Of a stretch of 64,000 nucleotides of DNA, positions 23,888-34,148 are shown one piece after another (within the stretch, counting starts at the first letter, position 1; each line of letters starts with the position of its first letter). The notes beneath the pieces are model-generated. The model did not search any database, had not been told where the DNA came from, and was given only the letters and a program-made list of their open reading frames with translations. Source of the stretch: Planctomycetota bacterium. GTDB lineage: Bacteria; Planctomycetota; MHYJ01; JACQXL01; JACQZI01. The position numbers and the translations under genes were made by a program. The DNA is taken from contig JACQZI010000008.1 of NCBI GenBank assembly GCA_016207825.1, forward strand, positions 255,763 through 319,762, in the 5' to 3' direction.

Positions 23888-24976
23888 ATGATGGAAACAG
23901 GCATAGTAAGTTACGGGACGTGTATTCCAAAACACAGGATTGATGTTCAAGAGATTTATCGGGTCTGGCGTAATGTGACGCCTGAAATATTCGATAAGTT
24001 CAGCTTGAAGGAACGCGCGGTTTTGATGCCAGATGAGGATTCGATTTCTTTGGCAGTGAACGCGGCGCAGATGGCGCTGGATCGTTCAGGCTTGGATAGG
24101 AAATCAATCGGCGGGTTGTTTTTCGGTTCGTGCACAAATCCTTATGCAACAAAACCCGCTGCAACGGTTGTTCAGGATGCGTTGGGCTTGAAAGGCGATA
24201 TAGTTTCTTATGATATCCAGTTTGGTGGAAAATCAGGAACGTCCGCGATAATTACAGCTTATGCAATGGTTTCAGCCGGATTAATGGATTACGCAATTGC
24301 CATTGGTTCGGATACATTGAATCGACATTTCCCACCGGGTACGCAGATGGAGTATGCCGCGTCAGCCGGTGCTTTTGCCTGTGTGGTTGGTAAAGAGAAT
24401 ATCATCGCGAAGATGGAAGGATTTGTTTCATACAGCTCCGATCTTTCTGATTATTTCAGGCCGGAAGGCGAAAGGTATATACAATTAGGCGGCGGGTGGA
24501 TTGGATATGTTTCAGCATGGGGTTTGCTTGAACATATAGTGCCGGCAGGAGAAAGATTATTTGCCAAACTCAATTTGAACCCCAATAAAGATTTTAATTA
24601 CGTGGCGATTCATCAGGCGAACGGGATCCAGCCGATGATGGCGGCCGGAAAACTTGGGTTGGATATGTTTTCTGTTATGCAGAATGTCTTGACCCCGTCC
24701 ATAGGCGATTGTGGTTCAGCCGGAGTCCTTATTCCTTTAGCTCATATCCTGGATAATGCTAATCCCAAGGAGCGTGTTTTAGTGGCTTCGTATGGCTACG
24801 GCGCGGGAAGCGATTGTTTGTCATTAATGACTACGGATGCTATTGAGTCAAAACGACCTAAAAAAGGGTTGGTTATGGAGCAGATAGATGATAAACTTAT
24901 GATAGATTATGCGGTTGCCTCTAAATACGAATATAAGTATATACGGTCACCGTTTATGATGACCAATTATCTATAA
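23888..24976 (+). CDS. Archaeal-type HMG-CoA synthase / KAS III-like thiolase-fold protein lacking the catalytic Cys
   Basis: 362 residues of the thiolase fold, closest in pattern to archaeal-type 3-hydroxy-3-methylglutaryl-CoA synthase: 'GIVSYGTCIPKHRI', 'GGLFFGSCTNPYATKP', 'AIHQANGIQPMMAAGKLGLD' (H242), 'SIGDCGSAGVLIPLAHILD', 'SYGYGAGSD'. The active-site segment normally reads F-A-C-K-A-G-T; here it is 'QFGGKSGTSA' (111-120), with Gly at the nucleophile position (114). Condensation through an acyl-enzyme is therefore unlikely. The protein may have a decarboxylating, binding or structural role, as in Cys-less KAS relatives. The usual partner genes (acetoacetyl-CoA thiolase, DUF35 zinc protein) are absent nearby. 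GGGGAG precedes the ATG. Confidence 0.8.
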   Translation: MMETGIVSYGTCIPKHRIDVQEIYRVWRNVTPEIFDKFSLKERAVLMPDEDSISLAVNAAQMALDRSGLDRKSIGGLFFGSCTNPYATKPAATVVQDALGLKGDIVSYDIQFGGKSGTSAIITAYAMVSAGLMDYAIAIGSDTLNRHFPPGTQMEYAASAGAFACVVGKENIIAKMEGFVSYSSDLSDYFRPEGERYIQLGGGWIGYVSAWGLLEHIVPAGERLFAKLNLNPNKDFNYVAIHQANGIQPMMAAGKLGLDMFSVMQNVLTPSIGDCGSAGVLIPLAHILDNANPKERVLVASYGYGAGSDCLSLMTTDAIESKRPKKGLVMEQIDDKLMIDYAVASKYEYKYIRSPFMMTNYL

Positions 24977-25187
24977 ATGTTAAAGATGATTACATAAAAG
25001 ATAGCTTAATTTAATAGGTTTTGGCGTAATTAGATGTAAAAAAACGATAGCAGTATGTAAAAAGAATTTACGTAAAATGATGTAAAGAGCCTTTAACGCA
25101 TAGTGATTTCATATTATTATTAAGATTATTTTCAATATATTTGAGTTGATGAATATTTTTAAAGATAAATAGAAAATTAAAGCATAA

Positions 25188-25204
25188 TTGGCATGGATAT
25201 TGCT
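25188..25204 (+). promoter_or_regulatory. Sigma-54 (-24/-12) promoter
   Basis: TTGGCATG, 4 nt, TTGCT, with GG (25190-25191) and GC (25202-25203) exactly 12 bp apart. This fits the RpoN consensus TGGCAC-N5-TTGC with one change. The start is expected near 25215, just before a 71-codon frame and 250 nt before the giant lipoprotein gene. The rest of 24977-25187 is AT-rich with no gene. Confidence 0.65.
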
Positions 25205-25219
25205 AATAATATATATTGA

Positions 25220-25435
25220 ATGTCTATTCAGATTGATATAATAGGTGGTATGAAAGAAATGATTGCAAGGCGAAATAGCGTGTTTTTGCCTAAGTCCACA
25301 TTTTTGGGCGTGAGTAGCTTTTTGCGTATAGCAATTGGTTTAAGCGTATTAGGAGTAGGCAACATAATATATATTATCGGACATATGTTTTATGCGAATA
25401 GCTGTTTTATCAAGAATATGTCTTGCTTTTATTGA
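25220..25435 (+). CDS. Possible small membrane protein downstream of the sigma-54 site
   Basis: 71 residues, 'MSIQIDIIGGMKEMIARRNS' followed by one hydrophobic helix ('AIGLSVLGVGNIIYIIGHMF'). There is no ribosome site, and only ~5 nt separate it from the predicted sigma-54 start. It could be a chance frame in the leader of the large gene. It is listed because of the promoter directly before it. Confidence 0.3.
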   Translation: MSIQIDIIGGMKEMIARRNSVFLPKSTFLGVSSFLRIAIGLSVLGVGNIIYIIGHMFYANSCFIKNMSCFY

Positions 25436-25448
25436 TTAAATTTGATAG

Positions 25449-25454
25449 TATAAT
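25449..25454 (+). promoter_or_regulatory. -10 box TATAAT of the giant lipoprotein gene
   Basis: A perfect TATAAT ends 8 nt before ATG 25463, again leaderless geometry. The -35 is unclear: TTGCTT at 25423-25428 is 20 bp away. Confidence 0.45.
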
Positions 25455-25462
25455 ATTATTCT

Positions 25463-28400
25463 ATGAGAAACTTTACGCGTATAATTTATCTGGTGTTTTT
25501 TATCATACTTAGCAGTATGTTGCTTTCCTGTAGTATAAATGATTCCATGCAGGTAAGCAGTCATAACGTTGATCAAAAGCATGTTAATAATCCCCTTTTG
25601 GCTAATGATTCTGATGTGTCTGTTGCTCAACAAGATGTGGAGAATAAGATATATAGCGATGATGATCTTATACCAATTCCATCCGGTTTTGTAAAAGCAA
25701 CGTCTCAATTATTTAGTTTTTCTCCATTGAAGATATTCGCACAAACCTATAGCCGCCGAACAGCTCCTAAAACAACCATAGCCGGATTGAGTCCTATGAC
25801 TTTTGCATGGTTTGCCGGTATAACGGCGGCGACGGTTGTATTAGTTTTTAGACAGCAGACCGAACAAAGACCTTCTCCTGTTCTTGCATCTGACGTAGCG
25901 CAAAATAATACGGCACCTACCGCTTCATTTACCTTATTGGTTACATCTGAAACGTCGACCACCATTTCTATACAGGCCAATGCTTCTGCATCTTCAGATG
26001 TTCAGGATAACGTGGCGAGTTTGCAGGTAAGATGGGATTGGAACAGCGATGGAGTTTGGGATACTAATTATTCGACTACAAAAACAGCAACCGTTCAGTT
26101 TAATAAGCCTATGGTACAGGTAAGGACGGTTACCCTTCAGGTTTTAGATACAGGCGGATTGACGTCAAGCACAACCTTAAACCTATCGACGCCTACGCCT
26201 GATTTTACTATCAGCGCATTAACTCCAATTACCCAAAGCAATCTTGTGTATCTTCTGCTTGATGCCAGCATTTCTGCGGATGCCCAGGACAGCTCAAGTG
26301 CTTTGCAGGTAGCCTGGGATTTTGAAGGAGATGGTACGTGGGATACTGCTTACAGTACGTCTAAAACCGCCATAAACGGATATGCTAATCCGATGAGCAC
26401 TACCAATAATATAATTCTTCAGGTAAGAGATTCAGTTGGTTTGACTGCATCGATAACTCGAACCGTTAATTCGCCAAACCCCGTGTTTAATTATACGGTA
26501 GGGTCTGTTGTTCCGGGCGGACTGTCGATTACTCTAGACGCGTCTGCATCTACTGATACTGAAGATACGACTGCTAATTTAAGGGTAAGATGGGATTATA
26601 CAAATGATGGCTTTTACGATACGCTTTATTCATATAATAAAACAGTAGTTACAGATTATGTCACTACTGGGGTGAATTATGTTGCTAAGCTTGAAGTTAC
26701 AGATACGTTAGGATTTTGGACATCGGTTACCAGCACTCTTGTATTCGCCCCCCCTACTGCAGCTTTTACGGTTACCCCAACGAGTGGAATTATTAACACC
26801 ACTGTTTTTACCGCTGATGCTTCTGCTTCTACTGATCCACAGGATTCGTTAAGCGCTTTACGCGTCAGATGGGATTGGGAAAACGACGGCGTTTATGATA
26901 CTGCACTTAGTACGAATAAAGTTGCCACTAGAACTTATACTACCGGAGGATATAAGACTATTAAGCTGGAAGTGACCGATACAAATGGATTAACCGATAC
27001 AGAAACAACCCAGATTTTTGTCAACGAGACCCCTACTGCATCTTTTACGGTAAATCCTACTTCCGGAGGAAAAATGACGGTCTATAGTGTGGATGCTTCT
27101 GCTTCAACAGATCCTCAAGATGGAACAGGAAGTGGGAGTTTATTGCAGGTCAGATGGGATTGGGAAAACGATGGAACATGGGATTCCCCCATAGCTGGGT
27201 ATGTAATTACCAAGACCGCAACTCATCAATATAGTACATTAGGAACAAAAACAATCAGGCTGGAAATTATTGATACAAGCGGTATAACTGCTACAACTAC
27301 CAGAACGGTAGATATAACGGGTGGCGTTTTAGAAACTTCATCCTGCCCTGTATTCAGGTGCGATGCTCAAAGGACCGGACAAAGTCTTTATACAGCTTCT
27401 CCTTATACACCGACAATCAGATGGAGCTATGCGACGGGTGTTCCCCTTGTTTCTTCAACAACCATAGGGAAAGACTGGGTTCTTTATTTTGGTTCGGGAA
27501 ACAACTTGGTTGCGGTAAAGGCGACGGACGGGAGTTCGGTGTTTACTTTTACCGCAAGCGCAAATGTACGCTCCTCTCCGGCAATAGATGTGGATGGTGT
27601 TATTTATTTCGTTGACCAGAATGACAGGTTGTATGCAGTGAATACGAGTGGAACGGAAATATGGAGTCGTGCATTAAGTGGTGCGCCTCGTACAGGAACC
27701 GTTTTTGATTCTTCTCCAGTAATCGGGCCGGATGGAACGATTTATGTCGGAGCTTCTGCCAGCGAAAGATTATATGCGATAACACCGGATGGAAATGTTA
27801 AATGGTATTTGCCAACTAACGGTATCGTAGATTCCTCCCCCACCATTGGGATAGATGGAACCGTATATGTCGGTTGTGATGACCACCGCTTATACGCGGT
27901 TACCCCAACCGATGTGAGCGGCGTTATAACCGCCACTTGGACTTATGACACCATAGATTATGTCCGTTCTTCTGCTGCAATCGGAGATGACGGAACAATA
28001 TATTTCGGGTCTGGGGATACTAAATTATATGCGATCAACCCAAATGGAACGTTAAGATGGACATATACAGTAGGCGGAGCAATTATTTCTTCGCCTGCAT
28101 TTTCAATAGATGGCTATGTTTATATTGGAGGGGCTGATGGAATATTAAGGGCCTTAACAGCCTCAACTGGATTACAAATTTGGGATTCTACACAATACGG
28201 AAATTTAGGGAATATTGTTTCTTCTTCAATAGTTGGAGCTGATGGTTCGGTGTATATTACCACTGATAATGGGAGTCTTTATGCCTTCCTGAACGATGGA
28301 ACATTAAGATGGACATGGAATGCTATTTTAGGTAACTCTATTCGCACCTCACCGGTTATTGATTCAGATGGGACAATATACATAGGAGCCAATAATGGAA

Positions 28401-31021
28401 GGCTTTATGCTTTAGAGTATCCGAGTATCGGGGGATTGATGGCATCTCCCAGCCCAATGTTTCATAAAGACATATGGCATACGGGACGAGAGCAATATCC
28501 GGGTCCTCTTAATAATACTAAAAGGTGGGAGTTTACATTAGGTGATATTTCAGAATCATCGCCTGCCCTAGATATGGATGGAAATATATATCTTGGTTGC
28601 CGTGACGGCAAATTATACGTGCTGGATAGTATAGGTGCGTTTAAATGGTCTTACCAGACAGGGGGTGCAATAAATTCGTCTCCGGCTATAGGGCGTGATG
28701 GAACTATTTATGTCGGAAGTGACGATAATTACCTTTATGCGCTTAATCCTGGCGGAACCTTGAAGTGGAAATATATAACAGGCAGCCTTATTTATTCGTC
28801 CCCATCTATAGCCCGTGACGGAACGATTTATGTAGGTTCAAATGACGGTAAGCTTTATGCCATAAATGCGGATGGGACTTTTAGATGGGCGTATACTACT
28901 CCTAATGGACAACCGGTTCGTTCTTCCCCTGCCATTTCTGCAGATATGAGCACTGTTTATTTCGGATGTGATGACGGAAGACTTTATGCTGTGAACACTT
29001 CAAACGGTTCTTTGAAATGGTTTTTTAATACCGGATCTACGGGCGTTCGTGCGTCGCCAACACTTGGCATGAATGGATTTATTTATTTCGGAGATGATGC
29101 GGGTGTGTTTCATTGTGTTCGAGATGATGGGGCGGGATCCCCTAATCAGCTATGGTCTTTTACTACGGGAGTTAATGACAATCTCTTTGGGTTATCAATA
29201 ACTTCTTCAGAGTTGATTTATTCTACAGCTGCGATAGATGAGGGGCCAGGAGTTACTACGCCTACCATTTATTTCGGATGTTACAACGGTAGGATATATG
29301 GACTTTATTTAAATGCTTATCCAGCTTTTGGTATAAATGCTGGTGATGGTAGGTGGGGTTATGTGACAGGTGATTTTGTCCATTCTTCTCCTGTGGTTGA
29401 TATAGATGGTATGGTTTATGTCGGTTCAGAAGATTCTCGTTTATACGGTTTTAACAGTAACGGCAGTTTAAGATTTACATTCCAGACATCGGGTAATATC
29501 AGGTCTTCTCCAGTTGTTGCCGAAAACGGCAGCGTTATCACAGTGTCAGAAGACAATAAAGTATATGCGATAGGCCTGATTATAGGTGGATTAGCCAATA
29601 CCCCGAGTCCAAGATTCCATTATAATCAGGCTCAAACCGGGCTTAATTCGTATGGAGGACCATCAACCAATACTCCGGCTGCGAATACTTTCACTGGGGA
29701 TCAGATTTGGTCATCACCTGCTATCGGCAGCAATGGCGTGATATATTTTGGCTGTAATAATGGTAATTTGTATGCCATGGCAAGCAACGGGACTATAAGG
29801 TGGACATATCCAACTGCTGAGGGGGATGATATTCAATCTTCTCCTGCTATAGGGGCTGATGGAACCATTTATTTTGGTGATATGGGTGGATATGTATATG
29901 CATTGGTTGATAATGGAGGAAGTCCTACTCTTCTTTGGACTTATCAAGTTCCCACTACTGAAGCAATTTATTCCTCCCCTAATATTGATTCCCAGAGCAA
30001 TATTTATTTTGGTTGTATAGACGGAAATCTGTATTCGCTTAATGCGCGTGGAACATTTCGCTGGCGTTTCCAAACAGGCGGTGAAATTTGGTCATCACCT
30101 GCGTTGACGGCTACTGGAGCCACTACTTCTATTATTTACATTGGTTCTAATGACGGAGTTTTATATGCGATAAATTCAAACGGATCAGAAAGTTGGTCAT
30201 ACCAGACAGCTCCAGCAGGAGCTATTCGTTCTTCGCCTGCCATCGGGACAAACAACAGGGTTTATTTCTGTTCGGTTAACGGAAATTTATATTGCCTTGA
30301 TGCTGTTACCGGTAATCCTATACTTGGATGGCCGGTTGGTGTTGGTGCAATTGAGTATTCATCGCCGGCTTTGGATAGTGCTAATAATGTTTATGTCGGA
30401 ACTGCTGCTGGGCTGTTATATTCTGTTGCTGCTAACGGAGGGATAAGGTGGGGATACAATACTCAAAGCGGCGGTATACAATCATCGCCTATTATTTCCA
30501 ATGCTTCGGGATTACTTTATTTTGGGACATATTCAGGTGGCGCTAACGGAGCCCGTATCTGGTGTTTAAGAACATCTGGTGTAGGAGGTCCTTTTGCTCC
30601 ATGGAATGGGGCTGAAGCTGCGCTTCAATGGGCTTATCCACACTATGTTCCAATAGGTGTTCCGTTTGGTTTAATGGGTTTTACAGTTGGAGATTTGAAT
30701 GCGACTTATGGGATAGAAAGTTCTGTGCATTCCTCTCCTGCTTTAGGACAATATGCGAGCGGAGGCAAGGTGATAGTTGGTTCTTTCAACGGGCGATTAT
30801 TTAGGGTCGGCATTGACCCTGCTGATATTACGGTCACGAAGGAATCCAACAAGCAGAGAGTAAGTATTGGGGACGTGGTTACATACAAGGTAACGGTGAA
30901 AAACAGCGGTATAGACCCGTCGCTTCAGACGTTGATATACGACCGTATTCCTTACGGATTTAAATACATAAAAGGTTCTACGTTGCTGTATCGTACCAAT
31001 TGGTGGTGGGAAGCGGAGTAA
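25463..31021 (+). CDS. Giant surface lipoprotein: five PKD-like domains, three eight-bladed PQQ-type propellers, truncated DUF11
   Basis: 1852 residues. Signal peptide with C23 at a 'LLSC' lipobox. About 150-620: five PKD-like domains, each with a 'VRWDWENDGVWDT' core and '..YST.KT'. About 620-1790: 24 blades of the 'SSPAIG.DGTIYVGS.D..LYA' type. They fall into three sets of eight, each set opened by a 'SP.F..D...TG' cap (near nt 27345, 28447 and 29607). The end (~1790-1852) starts a DUF11-type domain ('ADITVTKESNKQRVSIGDVV') but stops at 'WWWEAE'. The continuation lies in another frame at 31000, with roughly 30-40 residues of the domain missing. PQQ-ligating residues were not looked for; a structural or binding role at the cell surface is most likely. 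Confidence 0.88.
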   Translation: MRNFTRIIYLVFFIILSSMLLSCSINDSMQVSSHNVDQKHVNNPLLANDSDVSVAQQDVENKIYSDDDLIPIPSGFVKATSQLFSFSPLKIFAQTYSRRTAPKTTIAGLSPMTFAWFAGITAATVVLVFRQQTEQRPSPVLASDVAQNNTAPTASFTLLVTSETSTTISIQANASASSDVQDNVASLQVRWDWNSDGVWDTNYSTTKTATVQFNKPMVQVRTVTLQVLDTGGLTSSTTLNLSTPTPDFTISALTPITQSNLVYLLLDASISADAQDSSSALQVAWDFEGDGTWDTAYSTSKTAINGYANPMSTTNNIILQVRDSVGLTASITRTVNSPNPVFNYTVGSVVPGGLSITLDASASTDTEDTTANLRVRWDYTNDGFYDTLYSYNKTVVTDYVTTGVNYVAKLEVTDTLGFWTSVTSTLVFAPPTAAFTVTPTSGIINTTVFTADASASTDPQDSLSALRVRWDWENDGVYDTALSTNKVATRTYTTGGYKTIKLEVTDTNGLTDTETTQIFVNETPTASFTVNPTSGGKMTVYSVDASASTDPQDGTGSGSLLQVRWDWENDGTWDSPIAGYVITKTATHQYSTLGTKTIRLEIIDTSGITATTTRTVDITGGVLETSSCPVFRCDAQRTGQSLYTASPYTPTIRWSYATGVPLVSSTTIGKDWVLYFGSGNNLVAVKATDGSSVFTFTASANVRSSPAIDVDGVIYFVDQNDRLYAVNTSGTEIWSRALSGAPRTGTVFDSSPVIGPDGTIYVGASASERLYAITPDGNVKWYLPTNGIVDSSPTIGIDGTVYVGCDDHRLYAVTPTDVSGVITATWTYDTIDYVRSSAAIGDDGTIYFGSGDTKLYAINPNGTLRWTYTVGGAIISSPAFSIDGYVYIGGADGILRALTASTGLQIWDSTQYGNLGNIVSSSIVGADGSVYITTDNGSLYAFLNDGTLRWTWNAILGNSIRTSPVIDSDGTIYIGANNGRLYALEYPSIGGLMASPSPMFHKDIWHTGREQYPGPLNNTKRWEFTLGDISESSPALDMDGNIYLGCRDGKLYVLDSIGAFKWSYQTGGAINSSPAIGRDGTIYVGSDDNYLYALNPGGTLKWKYITGSLIYSSPSIARDGTIYVGSNDGKLYAINADGTFRWAYTTPNGQPVRSSPAISADMSTVYFGCDDGRLYAVNTSNGSLKWFFNTGSTGVRASPTLGMNGFIYFGDDAGVFHCVRDDGAGSPNQLWSFTTGVNDNLFGLSITSSELIYSTAAIDEGPGVTTPTIYFGCYNGRIYGLYLNAYPAFGINAGDGRWGYVTGDFVHSSPVVDIDGMVYVGSEDSRLYGFNSNGSLRFTFQTSGNIRSSPVVAENGSVITVSEDNKVYAIGLIIGGLANTPSPRFHYNQAQTGLNSYGGPSTNTPAANTFTGDQIWSSPAIGSNGVIYFGCNNGNLYAMASNGTIRWTYPTAEGDDIQSSPAIGADGTIYFGDMGGYVYALVDNGGSPTLLWTYQVPTTEAIYSSPNIDSQSNIYFGCIDGNLYSLNARGTFRWRFQTGGEIWSSPALTATGATTSIIYIGSNDGVLYAINSNGSESWSYQTAPAGAIRSSPAIGTNNRVYFCSVNGNLYCLDAVTGNPILGWPVGVGAIEYSSPALDSANNVYVGTAAGLLYSVAANGGIRWGYNTQSGGIQSSPIISNASGLLYFGTYSGGANGARIWCLRTSGVGGPFAPWNGAEAALQWAYPHYVPIGVPFGLMGFTVGDLNATYGIESSVHSSPALGQYASGGKVIVGSFNGRLFRVGIDPADITVTKESNKQRVSIGDVVTYKVTVKNSGIDPSLQTLIYDRIPYGFKYIKGSTLLYRTNWWWEAE

Positions 31022-34000
31022 CTTTCGGCAAATACGAAAACAAGGCAGTAGCCAATTATTTTGATACCCAGTGGAAAACATCCAACGTGGCAAAGGAAAC
31101 GGTTTTAGTCGTACCCGACCCGTTATTTGACTTGGGTACGATAATCGGCAAAGTGTTCGATGATTCAAACGGAAACGGGATGCAGGATGACGGCGAAAAT
31201 GGAATAGGCCATGCCAGGATAATAATGGAAGACGGTACTATCGTGGTGACTGATAAAGACGGCAAATACCACGTGCCCGGAGTAATACCCGGCACCCACC
31301 TTTTGAGGCTTGTTTCGGTACCGGGAAATAGCGAGAATTCCAATAAGAGTTCTAGGAAAATAGATGTAAGCGAAAACCCGAAGGTGGTAAGAGTAACCGA
31401 AGGGTTGTTATGTAAGGTTAACTTTGGGGTGATAAAGGGCGGAAACGTATCAGGATCAGAGGGCAAGGGATCTGATGTTACCGAAGGAGAGCCTGATTTG
31501 ACGATACTGGCATTGGGAGAAGGAGTTGCCGGATATAATAATTCTACCGGTAATCTTGACCCGGTAGCTCATGATGATGCCTATGATGACGGTTTTTATT
31601 CCAGGGGTAGGATGGCTTATTATTTAAAATATACCACGGATAACCGAAGGTACCGCGTGACTTCGTCATTTGATTCCAAGCGCAATAGATACCGTGAGTT
31701 ATACCGGTATATAGACCCCGATAAGTATTACCCGAATTACGGGGATGATTCCACAATAAGCTGGGATGCGACCAATACCCAAGGTTTATTATATTTAAAA
31801 GGAGAGCATCTGCCTTCTAATTCAAGCTTCCTCTTAGGTAATTACCAAACTGACTTAAATGGGACGGAGCTTTTGAATTATAACCGTACATTATACGGGG
31901 TGGAATTCAAACTGAATAATAATGTTTCCGGACAAGGAGAATACTTCCTCTTACCTAATACCGGGGTAAAACTGTTCGGGGCGCAGGCGTACCAGATAGC
32001 TGCGCATAACGAGCTTAAGGCGACCGGTGGATCATTCTATTACCTAAAGCATAATAATATCGTGGCAGGGTCGGAACGGGTGTCCGTTGAAGTACGCGAT
32101 AAGGTAAGTAACATGATGCTTTCAAGGGTTACCAAGGTTATGGGAATTGATTATGAAATAGATTACGGTAACGGCCGGATAATGTTTAACTATCCGATAC
32201 AGTCCGTGGAATCATCTGATACGATAATATCGACAGGCATACTGGATGGCAGTCCGGTATATGTAGTGGTTGATTACGAATACGAGCCGGATAGGCTGCA
32301 TTTAAATGAAGGGACATACGGCGGAAGAATTGAGCACTCCCCCACCAAGGATATAAAGATAGGTGTAAGCGCCGTATCAGAGGAAGAGGATGATACGGAT
32401 TATATGCTTCAGGGAGCCGATATAAAATGGAGCCTGCCGAAAGATACGACAATCACTGGTGAATATGCTGAATCAGAGTCCCGTGGAATACCCAATCATA
32501 TTTCACTTAACGGTGGATTAAGCTTTGATACGGTAACGAACGGTCCTACGACAGAAGGCAGCGGTTATCAGGTAAGGGTAAGCTCAAAGCCTTTGGAAAA
32601 AGTGGATACGGGTGGCTATTACCAGAGATTAAGACCGGGATTTATAAGTTCAGGCACATTTATCCATCAGGGTACGGAGAAATACGGCTTTAATGCATTA
32701 ACCAGACTGACTGATGAGTTGAGTGTCCTTATTAAATACGATGCACAGGAATTATTGAGGCAGTATAACCTTGTTTCAGGGGCATTAGTCGGAGGACAGA
32801 AGACTAGGGTAACGAGCTTGCAGGGAATATATCAGAAAAACCGGTTAAGCCTGACCGGTGAATACCGTTACCAGAGCGTGGAAGACACCCTGGCTAATAC
32901 CACAAGCGAAAGCAACCGTGATACGGCGTTAGGTGCCTTAAGGGCCGGATATAAACTGACAGATAAGTTTAACTTATATATGGAGCAGCAGGCGACATTA
33001 AAGGGAGATACAAACCACCAGACGACTTTGGGTGCAAGCGCCGAAGTGATGAAGGGAATGCATACCAATTTGCAGGGAACAAGCGGGACGACCGGTAACT
33101 CGGTATTATTGGGAATTACATCAAATGTATCGGAAAAGACGAATGTATTTACTAATTTCAGTTACGGGGTAACCAGCGGTGCTAATCCGGTCCGGACAAC
33201 GACTACGACAGGAGGTTTATCCAGCCAGTTGACACCCGAGACCAGGGTATATGTGCAGGAGCAATACCAGACTTCTCCATCATCCGTGGCAACTGCCGAG
33301 GCTGTTGGACAGGAAAGCAGTCTTGATGATAAATGGCGGCTGGGTTGCAGTTTTGAGCGTGGCATGGTGAATAACTTTGACGGGACAGATACGGTAAGGA
33401 AGAGCGGAAGCATTAACTTAGGATATAATGATAAAGAAAGCCTTGTATTCGGGACCAAGCTGGAAGGTCGGCTGGATGAAGGCGTATCAGACCGGACGCA
33501 ATATACGACATCAAACGACATAAAATATAAATTAACGCATGATTTCTCTATATTAGGGCGTTTAAAGTGGTCACGGACAGAAAACGATACGACCGATGAG
33601 ATAGAAGGATTATTTAAGGAGTCTGGGGTTGGACTGGCATTCCGTCCTGTAAGCTGGGACAAGCTTAATCTGATAGGGAAATATACGTATTTGATAGACC
33701 AGCATCCGCAGACCAAGCTTGCCGGGACAGCGGCGAATATAGACCCCTTGGATATAACCAAAGAACGGGCATCGGTATACGCATTGGAAGGCGCGTATGA
33801 TCTGCCTTGGTGCCAGGTAGTGGGCAAATACGCCTTTAAGAATGGACAGGAAAAGGTAGGCGGACGCGCTTATACGGATAGCGATACGATATTATGGATA
33901 AGCCGGATTAATTATCATGTGATAAACAAATGGGATGCGGGAGTGGAATACCGGGTGTTGGAGCAAAAGTTAGCCGATGACAAGAAAACAGGAATGCTGG

Positions 34001-34143
34001 TGGAAGCGATGTATAAGATAAACGAATACGCGCAATTGGGAATCGGGTATAATTTTACTGACTTTACCGATGATTTGATAAATGATAATGATTATAAAGT
34101 CACCGGACCGTTTATCAGGTTTGTCGGGACTTTTTCTAGGTAA
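31000..34143 (+). CDS. Continuation of the surface protein: SdrD-B-like domain and outer-membrane barrel (split gene)
   Basis: Open for 1047 codons from TTG 31000. The first residues 'VVGSGVTFGKYENKAVANYF' are the end of a DUF11 domain whose beginning is in the preceding gene, so the two were one protein of ~2900 residues. Next comes an SdrD-B/carboxypeptidase-regulatory domain ('GKVFDDSNGNGMQDDGENGI', ~48-110). A long beta-rich region with alternating aromatic strands follows and ends '...GPFIRFVGTFSR', resembling an outer-membrane barrel. No signal peptide and no ribosome site exist at its start. Expression would need restart at the 22-nt overlap or frameshifting; otherwise it is a dead half. 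It is followed 5 bp later by another barrel gene. Confidence 0.75.
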   Translation: MVVGSGVTFGKYENKAVANYFDTQWKTSNVAKETVLVVPDPLFDLGTIIGKVFDDSNGNGMQDDGENGIGHARIIMEDGTIVVTDKDGKYHVPGVIPGTHLLRLVSVPGNSENSNKSSRKIDVSENPKVVRVTEGLLCKVNFGVIKGGNVSGSEGKGSDVTEGEPDLTILALGEGVAGYNNSTGNLDPVAHDDAYDDGFYSRGRMAYYLKYTTDNRRYRVTSSFDSKRNRYRELYRYIDPDKYYPNYGDDSTISWDATNTQGLLYLKGEHLPSNSSFLLGNYQTDLNGTELLNYNRTLYGVEFKLNNNVSGQGEYFLLPNTGVKLFGAQAYQIAAHNELKATGGSFYYLKHNNIVAGSERVSVEVRDKVSNMMLSRVTKVMGIDYEIDYGNGRIMFNYPIQSVESSDTIISTGILDGSPVYVVVDYEYEPDRLHLNEGTYGGRIEHSPTKDIKIGVSAVSEEEDDTDYMLQGADIKWSLPKDTTITGEYAESESRGIPNHISLNGGLSFDTVTNGPTTEGSGYQVRVSSKPLEKVDTGGYYQRLRPGFISSGTFIHQGTEKYGFNALTRLTDELSVLIKYDAQELLRQYNLVSGALVGGQKTRVTSLQGIYQKNRLSLTGEYRYQSVEDTLANTTSESNRDTALGALRAGYKLTDKFNLYMEQQATLKGDTNHQTTLGASAEVMKGMHTNLQGTSGTTGNSVLLGITSNVSEKTNVFTNFSYGVTSGANPVRTTTTTGGLSSQLTPETRVYVQEQYQTSPSSVATAEAVGQESSLDDKWRLGCSFERGMVNNFDGTDTVRKSGSINLGYNDKESLVFGTKLEGRLDEGVSDRTQYTTSNDIKYKLTHDFSILGRLKWSRTENDTTDEIEGLFKESGVGLAFRPVSWDKLNLIGKYTYLIDQHPQTKLAGTAANIDPLDITKERASVYALEGAYDLPWCQVVGKYAFKNGQEKVGGRAYTDSDTILWISRINYHVINKWDAGVEYRVLEQKLADDKKTGMLVEAMYKINEYAQLGIGYNFTDFTDDLINDNDYKVTGPFIRFVGTFSR

Positions 34144-34148
34144 TTATT

